From Chloranthus sessilifolius (Eukaryota; Streptophyta; Magnoliopsida; Chloranthales; Chloranthaceae): a stretch of 64,000 nt of DNA. Below are positions 1 through 11,398 of the stretch, in pieces (the first letter of the stretch is position 1; each line of letters opens with the position of its first letter). Location: assembly GCA_021018995.1 (NCBI GenBank), contig CM037591.1, positions 5,958,001-6,022,000 on the forward strand. The letters are read 5' to 3'. The notes below the pieces were generated by a model. That model had not been told where the DNA came from, did not search any database, and was given only the letters and a program-made list of their open reading frames with translations. The position numbers and the translations under genes are program-made.

Positions 1-302
1 TAGTAGGCTGAAACTAGACGTGATTATCACGCATCTCATCCTAACAAAACCAATCATTTACTATACATGCATCAAATAATTATTTAAATCAACAGCTCCA
101 ATATTTTGTTCCCATCATTATCACAAAAACCAAGTGACCAAGGGCCATCATCTATTACCACCCATCACACCCTACCTATAATCTCCAAATATATATATAT
201 ATATATTAGTAAAAATCCATTTTTTTTTAAAGACAGAAGACTCCAATCATAAAAGCTAGTATTTATAAAAGTGACCCATGTCATTTAACGGGTGAAAAGA
301 TA

Positions 303-347
<45 letters not shown>

Positions 348-2214
348 CATGAATACAAAACGTCCCATCTAACTTTATAAATATAAAATATTATAATTTG
401 TAGCTTATTTTATTAGTTCCAAAAGACGTGCTAATAACATATTGAAACCCATTAGGAGCTCCGAAAGTCATCCACGTGTGATTGTGACCCTTTACTAAAG
501 ATGACTGTACGCTTATGCCAATTATACACCCAAAATTTATAGCTTCTTTTTCCCTCTTCCAGTCTGTGTGTGAAAGCTGTTCGAATAGGTAGATGTGTAA
601 AAGTAAAAGGAAATAATAAATAAATAAAAATACAAAAGGCAATACTTGTCAGTCAAAAGAAAAGTCTGAATTTTTCTTTTTTGGGCCATCATCAATTCAT
701 TTTATCATCATCGATTAGAATTGAAACGGACGGTGTAGATATTAGACAAGGACCTTCTTAGCGTGTAGGATCCAAACATTGTTCCTTTTGATCACGTCCG
801 ACATCCATCTCCTGCCCTCAATTTGAGGGAGGTTTTTAAAGAATTCAATAAAATAAACTCTTTTCACTTTAACGTTTCCCTTTTCTCATATAGAAATAAA
901 TCTAAAATATAATGAACAAGAAATAATAATTAAAATAACGCTAACATTAAAATTAACTATTATTCCAATCTTAACGGCATATTTATACGAAAATAAATTT
1001 AGGATTTATTTTGTAGTCCGTCGATATGCGATTGAATCGTATCCTACGCAACGGGATCTGAAAAGAATAAGATGGATTGATGGATAAGACTTTGGTAAGG
1101 AATTCAATAAATATGAAGTTTTTTCACGTTTCTCTCCCGAAATTATAATTATACCATTTAACTTACTTCATCACTTAAAACGGACGTAACTTTTTATATT
1201 CTTATCGAAAATTGACAAATTATAGATCGTTGAAATTGCATCGACGAGTACTTCGCAATGAGTCTAATATTGATATAGAAAAATCATAACTTTTCTAAAA
1301 GATGGTGAGTTCCGGTGTGAAGCTTTAGTATCGTACACGGTGTGGTATATCATCTAATTCCTTTAAAATAAAATCCAAAAATATGAATTGTTACATATAG
1401 TGTATAATATTTTTTTCATTTTAATTGAAGGGTGAGGGTCCCCAACTTGAAGCAGATTTATCGAAAAAAAAAATATTATTGCTCAAAATTAAGAGAGTTA
1501 TTATGTAATTAACAAGGTACTCTGTGAGTATTTGAAATGTAACAGTATACTATAATGTAATAGAAAACTCATTTATTTTATGCTTTGTTCAATTAAATAC
1601 TGTTAATATGAAACATGCATGTCACCAAAATGTAATTTGTAATTCGTTTATAGATTGCAATAGAAGAACGGGTAATTGGCATTAGCTGGAATTGTAAAAA
1701 TAAAAAACGATGCCCATGCCTGTCATTTTCAAATTTTGAATGTTATTTAAAAATATTATTTTTAAAACAAAAAACAATGGCACATGACCGTTGATAATTT
1801 TGGGACTTTCATGGAAAAATTGACTAACTTGGTAAGTCGGTAAAAAAATCATAGTCGTTTTAGCGACTGTTCTTGCGACTGACCAAGTCAATCATATTTT
1901 TAGAGAAACGACTAACTTGGTCAATCATTTTTTTGGTGTTTTTCCCATGGTGTTAGTTTGGTTTAATTTGATAAATTTGAAAAAGATTCAGGGTAAATTT
2001 TAAGAATTGAAAAATTAAATGTACATTCAATAAAATGTTTGACAGACCACGTATTTGGAGTAATTTGTGACAAAAGATGAAACTATTTTATAGATTGATG
2101 AATGTAAGTTGACTTCTATTGCAATGAGGGGAGAATCATGTGGTGGTACAATAATTGGTTTATAAAAATATACGGTGATGTTTGAGATTCTCAAAGCCGG
2201 TCTAAGAAAAAATA
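1..2214. other. AT-rich intergenic DNA, no gene seen
   Basis: No coding signal, RNA gene or recognisable transposon end is visible here. The stretch is AT-rich and holds two (AT)n tracts, near 189-206 and 307-342. Around 1800-1945 several related short pieces in both orientations (ACTAACTTGGT, GACTGACCAAGTC) form an imperfect inverted structure. That could be an old MITE remnant, but I could not define its ends. The short open frames here are low-complexity and look fortuitous. Confidence 0.6.
307..342. repeat. (AT)n microsatellite
   Basis: An uninterrupted AT dinucleotide run of about 36 bases in intergenic DNA. A shorter AT run lies near 189-206. Confidence 0.95.
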
Positions 2215-2338
2215 CACTACAAAAAATAAAACTATTAGCGGCAGCCAAAAACTGTCGCTAACTGCCGCTAATAGTCTTTAATAATTTTTTGTTGATAGGA
2301 GCGAAAAATTGCCGCTAATAATCGATTTTTTTGTAGTG
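2215..2338. mobile_element. CACTA-type MITE, copy 1 (124 bp)
   Basis: The element begins CACTACAAAAAATA and ends TTTTTTTGTAGTG, so the termini are inverted repeats of the CACTA (En/Spm) kind. It is flanked by a 3-bp duplication ATA (2212-2214 and 2339-2341), the duplication size expected for CACTA transposases. Its interior is built from inverted copies of ATTAGCGGC-like and GCCGCTAAT-like motifs. Related copies lie at 56829, 58964 and 63309, and a longer relative at 53775. It has no coding capacity and would need a transposase in trans. Confidence 0.85.
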
Positions 2339-2611
2339 ATAAAAATAAAAAATGATGAAGTGCCTCATTTTTTAAGATGAAAATTTTATAAAGAAGAAAG
2401 AATGCTACAACCATTATTTTTACAAATATTAAATTATAGACCTTTGATGAGAATGCGACTAATTTGACCATAGTCAAACCATTGATTTAAGGCGAATGTA
2501 CCAATGAACCCACTTTTTTTATAACGTGTTTGTGCGCATGCAGGACGCAACCCAATTTTCTCTTCCCAACCCTTTTGCTCTCATGCCATTCTATAAAATT
2601 ATTATTATTGT

Positions 2612-2615
<4 letters not shown>

Positions 2616-2683
<68 letters not shown>
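2616..2683. repeat. (TA)n microsatellite
   Basis: About 68 bases of uninterrupted TA. Frames reading through it give only a Tyr-Ile run and are not genes. Confidence 0.95.
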
Positions 2684-2686
<3 letters not shown>

Positions 2687-2913
2687 CTTGTATATATAAC
2701 CATATGCATAATTATATATGTCTGTGCATTGGAGTGCCTTTAGGCTTTAGCAATAGGGTGGAGTGTGCGTGGTAGATGCATACACACCCAAAGCGTATAC
2801 TTACCAGCCCCACATGAGAGAGGAATTTTCTCTCTAATTATATATGTACCCATATACTTAATATTTTACCTTTTAGGTAGGTGCACAACACAGTAGCTCA
2901 CCCAATTTACCTA

Positions 2914-3291
2914 GGTTGTATCAGGCATAGCTCTCTATTAGCCCCTGTCATGGCAGAGTTCATCTACTTTAATTAATTCTCATACTCTTTTCTAACACTC
3001 TGCAAAGGAGGATTTACCTACTCTAGCAGTAACCTCTCTGCTCTCTACTAACTCCTTACCAGAGCAAATAAAATCTACTCTGACAAGGAGTGAGTAGAGA
3101 GGAGGGTAGAACTATTGAACAGATAAATTAAATCTTGCATAAAATCTTGCTTTGCAAAGAGTTATCAAGGAGAATGAGCACTTGATAAAGCAGGTAGCAG
3201 GATGCAATGTTACCAAAGAGGATGGGAACCTGCTAAAGCAGGTGAACTCTGCTATGGCAGGAGCTAGTAGAGAGCTATGCCATACGCAACC
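2914..3291. mobile_element. Foldback MITE, Tourist-like, copy A
   Basis: Left end GGTTGTATCAGGCATAG and right end CTATGCCATACGCAACC are inverted repeats. The arms continue inward with AGCTCTCTA matched by TAGAGAGCT. A 3-bp CTA flanks both sides (2911-2913 and 3292-3294), which would fit a PIF/Harbinger (Tourist) element. A second copy with better preserved termini is at 55432-55780. It is noncoding; the 60-codon frame inside (3152-3334) runs across the right terminus and is not a gene. Confidence 0.75.
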
Positions 3292-3392
3292 CTATTCTCT
3301 ATCCCTATCTTGTACCTCCGACACACACTTATAAAATCCCCTCTAAAATAAAATGACAAATACAATCCCCTCTAACTCCCTTCTGCGATAAT

Positions 3393-3482
3393 AGGATGCC
3401 CCGTAGGGTGTGTAAATCGTGAAATACTTATTACACGGTGGGGGCGAGGGCATTCCTTAGGAATTAATCCAAGCGTAAGCTT
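3393..3482. repeat. Dispersed ~90-bp repeat, copy A
   Basis: This segment, starting AGGATGCCCCGTA and ending near CCAAGCGTAAGCTT, recurs with few differences at 62646-62735 in the WAT1 intron. GGATGCCCC and GAGGGCATTCC near its ends are roughly inverted, so it may be a small MITE, but I could not define a target duplication. Sequence on either side (3295-3590) shows nothing else recognisable. Confidence 0.65.
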
Positions 3483-3590
3483 GGAATTACCCTAATTAGT
3501 TATAAAAAAATACAAAAAATATAAATCCCCTCTTAATTACTCTCTTAGCTCCACATCTTCACACTAGTTTTCTTAATAGAGGCCCGTAAA

Positions 3591-3704
3591 TATGGGTTGG
3601 AAATTGGAATGCATGGTGGATCCATGCATTCCAATCATTTGGGGTCCATGTAGAAACTATCAAGCAGATCGGTGAGACGAAAACTTGTCCATATATGATC
3701 ATAG
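3591..3704. repeat. ~110-bp flanking repeat, left copy
   Basis: This block contains GGAATGCATGGTGGATCC, a 'GTCCATGTAGAAACTATCAAG' type stretch and CTCCATATAT-like sequence. It abuts the left end of copia-1. A diverged copy in the same orientation lies at about 27536-27640, roughly 290 bp beyond the right end of copia-1. The pair is much longer than a target-site duplication, so copia-1 probably inserted near or between pre-existing repeats. Confidence 0.6.
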
Positions 3705-4653
3705 TGAAATTCCGTCGATCTATGAAATTTGATCGGGTATTCGATTAATTATAATTAATCTAGAGATTACAAAGCAAATGCCAACAAACATCATAACACG
3801 AGATATACGTAGAAACCCAATCACTGGGAAAAATCACCAGACCGAAGTCCACAAACCAAATTCATTATGAAAAGAAATATTACAAAGAGTTTTGAATGAT
3901 ATACCGACAAATGCACATGCCCTAGCAAACCCCAATGCAAACCAACTTCCCGTCACGAGTCGCCTCCATAGCTTTTTGATTTGAATGCTTTCCTTTACCA
4001 TTGATGAATGCACAACAATCTACCTTAAGATCCACAAAGCTATCAATCACACCCTAATCTTTAGGGATAAAACACACTCAACACACTTGAGCAAAGTAAA
4101 GTAAGATGAAGGTGGAGAAGGAAAGAAAATCTTTGAGTTAAAATCTTTTGCTAACACACAAATAATTTTAAAGGTTGAAGAAGATGAATATCAAGGGTTT
4201 TGTGCTCAAGGAGGAAGAAGCTCTCTTAGCTTGCTTGGCATTCCCTCCTACTTTCAAAATGCTTTTAACAAAACCCTAAAACCCATCAAAAGACTAAAAT
4301 CTAGAAAAGTCCAAAAAGTCACTTTTTAGCAAGGTTGAAGATATGTCATGAAGGTCCACAACTCGCTGTGATTTATGTGACAGCAAGCTGTGGTCACAGC
4401 GCGCTGTGAACATAACGACAGCAGTGACAGCGAGCTGTGGTGAAACCCATAGCTCGATGTGAACACATTCATGTCATTTTTTAAACAAAACATTTTGAAG
4501 TCTTTTGAAATATATGATTTAAGGTAAACAAAAGAGGGATGAATGACTGATAGTCTTGATCAATCAAGGAGCACTCACCCATCTTGGCACATACATTAAC
4601 TGAGGGAGATCAACAAAGACTTTAGAGTAGAACATGACAAACAGATTCTAACA
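3705..4653 (-). repeat. copia-1 3' LTR (949 bp)
   Basis: Bounded by TGAAATTCCGTC on the left and TTCTAACA on the right, and matched along its length by the 5' LTR at 26386-27249. The LTR pair is clearly diverged and differs in length. A palindrome-like cluster of CACAGCGCGCTGTG and relatives lies at about 4358-4475 and is better preserved here than in the 5' LTR. Confidence 0.88.
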
Positions 4654-4666
4654 ATCTCCCCCTTTG
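4654..4666 (-). other. copia-1 polypurine tract
   Basis: The minus strand reads CAAAGGGGGAGAT directly before the 3' LTR, the expected plus-strand DNA priming site. The same tract abuts the 3' LTRs of copia-2 (41100-41112) and of the deletion derivative (48492-48504). Confidence 0.85.
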
Positions 4667-4992
4667 TCACATTCTACGATAAAAACCATGTTTACATCAG
4701 TTCAAATTAAAATACATCACGATAATCCCACTAATCATATACAAAGATCTATATGAGACAATATATAGGAAAAATTATAAGGACATACGATCTCCCCCTA
4801 AATCTATGCCTATCCTAAGCCAAGATGGGTCTTGATCCATCATCTGCAAACCAAAACAACCACAAACATACATCAAAAAACAATAGTCCAAACCATCAAT
4901 GATATCAAGATAAAACATATGATCAAAATTAAAGCCCATATCATAATTAAAACCCACATCATCCCTAAACATGACATATCTCCCTCTTTTTA

Positions 4993-6368
4993 TCAGAATG
5001 GACAAAGGGAGACGACTACAAACACCACAAGGCAAACATGGCCAACACCATCATGCAAGGAGACAGAACCAGTTACCCATGATGAAATCAACAAAAATAA
5101 ATAAACAGCCATATCCAAATATCTAAACAGTAAAATATCCAGCATCCAGAAAAAACGAACAGTCAAAGTATCCAATACCAACAGAAATATCACGAAATTA
5201 CAATTTAACAAATTTGAAACCAACTGAGTTTTCTGAAATATGATAAAGGGACTAGAAATTCTTCCCTGATCATGCGGGTACACCAGTGCCCGCATCTGCA
5301 CCTCCTCTTGTACACCACCATTGCCACCCTCTGATTCGTCGAATTGATGCCACTGCTCAAAAGCTTCCGTCAAGTCAATCACGTAAGATTCCACAATAGC
5401 CAAGTCATTGCACAACCTACGGAGAACACCATCTATAGAGTCGAAACAATGGAGCACAAGAGTTTGAAATTCAAGAGTAGATAGAGGGTGCTCCCTAAGA
5501 GGCAGCCGGCACCGACGCCAAGGGATCATTGTGTTTGTTCCACGTGGTGACCGCAACAGTAAGAGTGGAAGGGAGAAAATCAGTGGCCTGAGAAGTCTTG
5601 ATCGAGTAGGCGGGCACCTTGAGAAAGGTGTCAAAAAAATTTTAAAGTACAATTGAAAAGAGGATTGCAGAGTTCGTCCTGGGAATAAGATAGCTAGAGC
5701 GGATGATCCGCCAAATGGAAGTAGGAGAGCAAACAGGGTGATCGGTCGATCAATCATATGATGAAAATCTCATTGATCCTAACTTCATTAAAATTCTCAA
5801 TTTTCGGCCAGAGGGTGCCAAAGATCAGAAAATGTAAAATGTAGAAACGAAACTTCAAGGAAGTAGTAGGGATAGCAGCTTTCGGACTCAATCCCAGGGA
5901 GATAAAGACATGGTCGACGATTGACTGCCACGAGCAATCCAGCATGTCATCGATGGAGGCATCAAACTCACGGGGATACACCACCCCATTGGGAACAAGG
6001 GGAATCTTAAGAACCGACGAGATGGATGCCGGTGTGATAACAATTTTGGTGTCGTGAACATGCGAGACTAAGATTTTCTCTTCCGAGGAAGAAACACTAG
6101 ACCCGAACTCATAGTTAGCATAAAAGTACAAAACGAGTTTAGAGTAGGCAGAGACACGAATCGAGAACAGATTAATCCAATCACGAGATTTTATCTTACC
6201 TAAGAACGAGAACTCCGACAAACACTCCAGGTCGAAATGTCATTCCATTGCAAGCGACTGAGATTGCAACAACGGGAATACTACCTCTGCCGATTCAGAG
6301 ATGAAGAGAGACGGAGTAGATGCAGTGGCGGAGGACGAGCCCATCTTGGCCTTCTTCTTTGGGGCCAT
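4993..6368 (-). pseudogene. copia-1 extra 3' ORF, plant-transposon-protein type, broken
   Basis: From ATG at 6368 the frame begins MAPKKKAKMG and runs to a TGA at about 6240. In copia-2 the matching position is Arg (CGA), so this stop is one C-to-T change. The same frame then continues with a block containing LFSIRVSAYSKLVLYFYANY and LIFGTLWPKIENFNEVR. It stops near 5754, and the C-terminal part follows in another frame, including the heptad-like LEFQTLVLHCFDSIDGVLRR, likely a coiled coil. It matches copia-2 39597-40688 throughout and resembles the gypsy-1 ORF at 17454. The family looks like the 'putative plant transposon protein' domain of databases (Pfam Transposase_32, by memory). Its biochemical role is unknown. 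The true C-terminus is unclear. Confidence 0.7.
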
Positions 6369-6482
6369 TAGCAAAAAAAAAAAAAGGGTTAAGGAGGTAG
6401 AACAGAGCTGAGAGGGAGGAGAGGAAGAAGAGAGAGCAAAACAAGAAAAGAAACTAGTCCCCTCTTGTTTAAAGCAAACAAG

Positions 6483-7175
6483 AGTCACAGCTTGCTGGTA
6501 ATTAGCATAGCGAGTTGTCATTAATTGTGGGAACCGTTCCCGCTGACAAGATAATTCAAAAGTCGTTTGAAAAGTCCAAACAAGGGGCACAACGCGTTGT
6601 GCAATAAACGAATGGATATCATGCCCAGCAACAGCGAGCTGTTATGAGATAGCAGTTCGCTGTGTATGGTGAACCAGGGACAAAAAAATAACATGCAACA
6701 CGCAATCAAAAAAAAAATTACTCAGAAGCCCAGCCACATCGAGCTGTTACATGAAGGCAGCTCGCTGTGGACATTTACAAATAGAAGCCCAACCAGATAT
6801 ACAGGGCGCTATGAGAAGATGACAGCGCGCTATCAAAAATGAAGAGACGATAAGGTGCAGCGACAACGAGTTGTCAGATATACAACAGCTCGATGTGATG
6901 ATCACAGACAAAGGAACAAACAAAAATCACAGCTCGCTGTGGGAAGGCCACAACGCACTATGGTAAGTATGACAGCTCGCTGTTAGAACAAGCAGCGTGC
7001 TGTCAACAGAGCCACACCCATAGGAACAAAAAAACTTAGCAGAAAAGAAATCCCTAGTCACAGCTCATTGTTGGAAACCAATAACACACTGTGTATAGTA
7101 AAAAAAATATAGCAGAAGTCGAGACAGGGACCCAAAAATAAAAGGAAAAAAATCTCTTACGGCAGCTCGCTGCCA
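6483..7175. repeat. copia-1 internal palindrome array (CACAGCTCGCTGTG type)
   Basis: About 690 bp upstream (on the minus strand) of the extra ORF holds more than a dozen variants of a 12-14 bp near-palindrome: CAGCGAGCTGT, CAGCGCGCTAT, CACAGCTCGCTGTG, ACAGCTCGCTGTT. Spacing is irregular and the intervening sequence is unrelated. The same motif family is in this element's LTR (4358-4475) and in the LTRs and 3' region of copia-2. Confidence 0.8.
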
Positions 7176-8193
7176 GCAAATTTTATTTTATTTTATTTTA
7201 AACAGAAGAAGTGAAATTCAGGGGTGATATCAAGTAGAGATATGATGCAAAAATAACACACCTATCAAGAACGAAGTGCATTTACCCATACAATCAGATC
7301 CACGCTATTTGAGTGAAAGATCTACCATGTTATGCAGGAATTCAACAACAACTAAGACCATATCACATGTCTCTTCCTCTCATTTGCAAGATCAAAAACA
7401 TATACTCAAACAGTAAGGAGTGAAACATCAGTCTAGAGCATTGCTCAGAGGTGATTTAAAAAAGGACGCAATTCAAACAAGTCATACATGTTGCCATTGC
7501 CTCTCCTGCGATATGAGCACACTTGTAGGCGTAGTGCGTACATGGGTAAGAAGCTCAGCAAGGCTGTCCAAGCGGCTTGCAGTGGGTAGCTATCACAATG
7601 TGATGACCAACAACTCAATTGACAGGACCCTCTTTTTATCTTTTCCACATGACATTCTTTTTCTAAATTTGCAAAGTTTTAAACATAGGACACACAAACT
7701 AGGCCAAATTAATAGAAACACCAGACACACCTTTCCAAATAATTTTTTTTTTAAATGTCCAAACCAAAGGAGGCTATCTTATATAACTTACGGAATGATA
7801 CACCAACTTACACTAATTAGGTTCATATTGTAACTACGACGCAGTAAAGAGAGCTTCACATAACCACATAAGATACCATAGGATCAAAATTCCACTCTTA
7901 GTATATAACAAAGATTGATCTGAACACCATACGAGGAAGAGAACCATCATATCATGTGATAAATATGGTAGAAGTGACGAGATCAAAGAATAACAGGAAC
8001 ATCAAGCACATAAATAGTACCAAAGTTAAGAGGAGAACCACACTCAATTCATGACAAGTAGCATGGTAAATGCATTACGTCACTCAATGATCTCACCAAA
8101 GAAGTTCAAGCACAAAACGAACATTTAATAGCACAAAAAAATAATCACAGGTAAAAAATTTACAAACATAACAACACAAAGAAAATGAAATGC
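7176..8193 (-). other. copia-1 noncoding spacer between RNase H and palindrome array
   Basis: No coding sequence is seen. Parts align with copia-2 37917-38700, for example the block around 7765-7870 with the complement of 38270-38350. It is therefore a conserved untranslated portion of the element. Confidence 0.6.
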
Positions 8194-8586
8194 CTACTCA
8201 ATGAAGCACATTCTTATGGACTTGTGAAGATACTCAAATCAAGCAATGTCTAAGGGTTTTGTGAGAATATCAGCTAATTGACGTTCAGTGTCAATATGAG
8301 TTAAAGTGATCACTTTGTCCTAAACTAGCTTACGAATGAAATGAAAATGAATATCTATGTGCTTAGTGCGAAAGTGTTGAACAGGATTCTCATAAATATA
8401 GATTGCACTAGTATTTTCACAGTGAAGAATGATCACATCTTGATTAATCCCAAAGCATTTGTTTCATCCATAAGATTTGGGTACAACAACTCCCAGCAAC
8501 AATGTACTCGACCTAAGCAGTGGATAGAGAGATGGAGTATTGTTTCTTGCTAAATAAAAACACAAGACAATTTTCAATGTAAAAAC
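8194..8586 (-). pseudogene. copia-1 RNase H, C-terminal part, cut off by gypsy-1
   Basis: On the minus strand this begins at the gypsy-1 insertion point and reads through SISLSTA, the ITAGS-type region, ILWMKQM, the HCEN region, [11 protein letters not shown] and LTHIDTE to a TAG at 8196-8194. It matches the end of copia-2 RNase H (37540-37916). The N-terminal part of the same domain resumes at 21870 beyond gypsy-1. There are internal stops (for example after DIA), so it is a decayed fragment. Confidence 0.85.
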
Positions 8587-8797
8587 TGTAATACCCCGAA
8601 AAATTGAGAGCTTAACTTTGACCTCAAGATCCGTGCCCGATTGATCGTAGATTTGACCAAGTAATGGTCAAACTTTTAATTCATGGAGTGATGAGCCGAC
8701 GTGGTGCATATGTGACCTAAGTATAGCGAATGGTATTAGTTTTGAGCCACATACACCTATCTCTGGTGTATGCGCTTAACACCGAAACCAAAGAGAG

Positions 8798-8806
8798 GAT
8801 ATAAGG
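8798..8806 (+). promoter_or_regulatory. Candidate TATA box in gypsy-1 5' LTR
   Basis: GATATAAGG is followed by a CT/GA-rich leader (GAAGAGAGAG), the usual layout at an LTR transcription start. The same sequence is in the 3' LTR near 19371-19379, and a similar arrangement is on the minus strand of the solo LTR near 47390. Confidence 0.5.
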
Positions 8807-9249
8807 GTTTAATAACCCTAGAATCCTTTTGTTTTGGTTGTTGAAGAGAGAGTTAAGAAGAGAGAGAGAAAGAGAAGGAGATTAATTGCCAAGGAGTTAT
8901 TGTGGTTGGATTGAGGGAAGATGGAGCATTGATTGCTGGATTCAACGCGTTTAGAGCCGTTGAAGCAAAAGCTAGAGCCCTAGCCATTCCAACCAAGATA
9001 TTAATCAATTTGAGATTGATTGCCGGATTCAACGCGTTTGGAGCCGTTGAAGCAAAAGCTGGAGCCCTAGCCATTCCAACCTAGGTATTAATCAATTTGA
9101 GATTGATTGAAGGTGAGTTTTAAATTGAAGTTAATGCATAGATTGTAGATGATTAAATTCAGTCAAGTAGGGTTGAAAGGATAGATTAAAGGCTTAGAAA
9201 AGAAAAGGAAAAATATTTGAAAGAACAGTCTGAAAGGGGGCTGAATCTG

Positions 9250-9775
9250 GCCAAATCGATTAATCGAAATTGGGATTCGATTAATCGATTTTGGTCTAGA
9301 AATTGAAAAGTCAAGGATGCCCGATTTCGATTAATCAAATTGGATTTCAATTAATCGATTTGGAAGGTCGATTAATCGATTTGGAAATCGACTAATCGAC
9401 TGGGTACCTCCAGTGGCTGGAGAAATAAGACATGGGAAAATCGACTAATCGAGTTGAGAAATCGATTAATCGATTTTAAATTTTGATTAATCGATTTGGG
9501 ATCGACTAATCAATTTCGGACTTTTGACCACTCGATTTGAGAATCGACCCTACTGTGTTGGAGATTTTGATTAATCGATTTGGGATCGATTAATCGAATT
9601 TGAATCTCGATTAATCAATTTTGGGAATCGATTAATCGATTTGAGTTTCGATTAATCAATTTTGGAGATCGATTAATCGATTTGAGTTTCGATTAATCAA
9701 TTTTGGAGATCGATTAATCGATTTGGGTTTCGATTAATCGATTTTGGGAATCGATTAATCGACTTTGGCAACTTT
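9250..9775. repeat. ATCGATTAATCGAT palindrome array in gypsy-1 5' LTR
   Basis: Roughly twenty copies of CGATTAATCGATT or one-base variants occur within about 525 bp. In the second half they form near-tandem units of about 40 bp with alternating TTTGAGTTT and TTTGGAGA linkers. Many decayed copies read CAATTAATC or GATTAATCAA, consistent with C-to-T change at CpG. The matching array in the 3' LTR is at 19823-20345. Confidence 0.9.
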
Positions 9776-11298
9776 ACTTAACTTTCTAAGTTTACTTTGA
9801 GATTCATGGAGGGTCTAAGACCTTCTTCATTACATCTTTAGTAATGTATTATATGTGTTGTGATGTACCATAGGTGGTACGTGTGAAAGCGAGCACAAGG
9901 AGTCGTGTGGGACCTTGATACTTGGACCTTCAGAGAATTGAGGTAGGGAACACCTTGAACATGTAATTTAATTGCAAGAGCATGTATGTAGTGATATATT
10001 TATCAGAATTAAAAATATTTTAACTATGAAAAACTTTGTGAAAATGGGTGTGTGTGACACCAAGAATATGATAAAGGCATCTGTGTGATGCGAGTAACTA
10101 AGATCAAGTAAACTAATGAGAATGAAACATCCCCAGGGGATGAGAAAGTAATAAAGGCATCAGTGGATGCAAGTAAGTTATACATCCCAGGGATGTATAT
10201 ATGATTGAATAATTATTGTTGAGGCCTAACTGATATAAGATAACACTTTACACGGTGAATAACTATATGTAAAGCACATGTTATTTCTGTTATTTGAGGT
10301 TTGTTTAGAATACCCCACTGACCTGGCGGGATACCCACGACTGACGCGGCAGGATATCCGTAACCGGTACGGCGACCAATCCGTATACCAGTGCGGAGGT
10401 CTATCTGTACACAGTAAGCACATCCCAGGGATGTTGAGTTGAGATTTAACCCCACCGCCTAGTGAAAAGGGGCTTGGGTAGTATTCCCAGGGAATACATT
10501 TATAACAACTGTCTATTTAGGCGACAATGGTGGGTATTCCATCGAGGCTCGATGCTATATTGCTCGGAGATTACTTAAGTTGAAGATTTAAGTTTTGCTT
10601 TAGGCCTGTTCAGTATCATTCATGATAAATCAACAGTAAAGTAAGACATGTAAAGTACTAGTAAGCTTGAATGCAAATCATCAGCTTTTAAACTGTTTTC
10701 TAGCTAATGCATTGACTCATCATGCTTAGAATATCATGGAGTATATGTGAGATTTTAATTTATATGTTCATTGTGATTGTTCCCTATTGAGCTAGGATGT
10801 AGCTCACCCTTTAGACTATACGTCGCAGGTCCGGTGATAGCAGCTGTCGAGGCTTCGGGAGACATAAATCCGGGAGATTCTGATTGCGTGCCTGGAGATA
10901 AGTTGGAGCCTCCTCCCAAGGACTTCTTCTATGAGACTCTACTATGCACTTTGACAGAGAGTAGTTTTTGAGAGCAGATTGTACGGCTTGATATTTCAAG
11001 CCTTTATTTGATAGCAATGTAATTAAATTGACTTAATTCTTTTGGCGAACCATCTAGGGTGATCTGGTTATCACCGATGGTTCGGATCGATTCTCTGTTC
11101 ATGCAATGGCATGAAAGTAGAACTGTCTTTGTTTGTGCCAGTTGGGCATATTAACTTTTTCCGCTTTATGCAATTATTCGCTTTATCTCTTTATTATTGC
11201 TTGTTATACTAATGTTCCGTGCATAGCTTTGGGGCACGGTCTGGAGGATCGTGCTGATGGCACGGGTTTCGAGATATCGAAATCTGGGTTATCACAGT

Positions 11299-11310
11299 TT
11301 ATATCAAAGC
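11299..11310 (+). other. gypsy-1 primer binding site
   Basis: TTATATCAAAGC lies 2 bases after the 5' LTR and matches the initiator tRNA-Met complement TGGTATCAGAGC at 9 of 12 positions. This is the usual primer of plant chromoviruses, here partly decayed. Confidence 0.65.
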
Positions 11311-11398
11311 ATTTTCTTTTAAAAATTCTGACAATCATTCTTTTGTCAGAGCATAGGGACTTCTGCTAATGAAACCTTAATTTCACGTGCAGACCGTT

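Larger units (their letters stand above)
8587..11296 (+). repeat. gypsy-1 5' LTR (2710 bp)
   Basis: Starts TGTAATACCCCG and ends GGGTTATCACA. It contains a candidate TATA box, an ~88-bp tandem duplication near 8929-9108 (GGATTCAACGCGTTTRGAGCC units), and an array of ATCGATTAATCGAT palindromes at 9250-9775. The segment near 10780-10960 is shared with the solo LTR at 45007-47651, which supports grouping them in one clade. Confidence 0.92.

Noticed and set aside
2530-2775. 81-codon frame over a (TA)n tract
   Set aside because: Most of the product is a Tyr-Ile repeat from the microsatellite; no start context or domain.
7420-7833. 137-codon plus-strand frame in copia-1
   Set aside because: It is antisense to the element and lies in the noncoding spacer that aligns with the copia-2 3' region.
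9250-9775. CRISPR-like or centromere-satellite reading of the CGATTAATCG array
   Set aside because: Units are short palindromes with irregular spacers inside an LTR, with no spacer/repeat structure and no long tandem satellite; the context is a plant retrotransposon.
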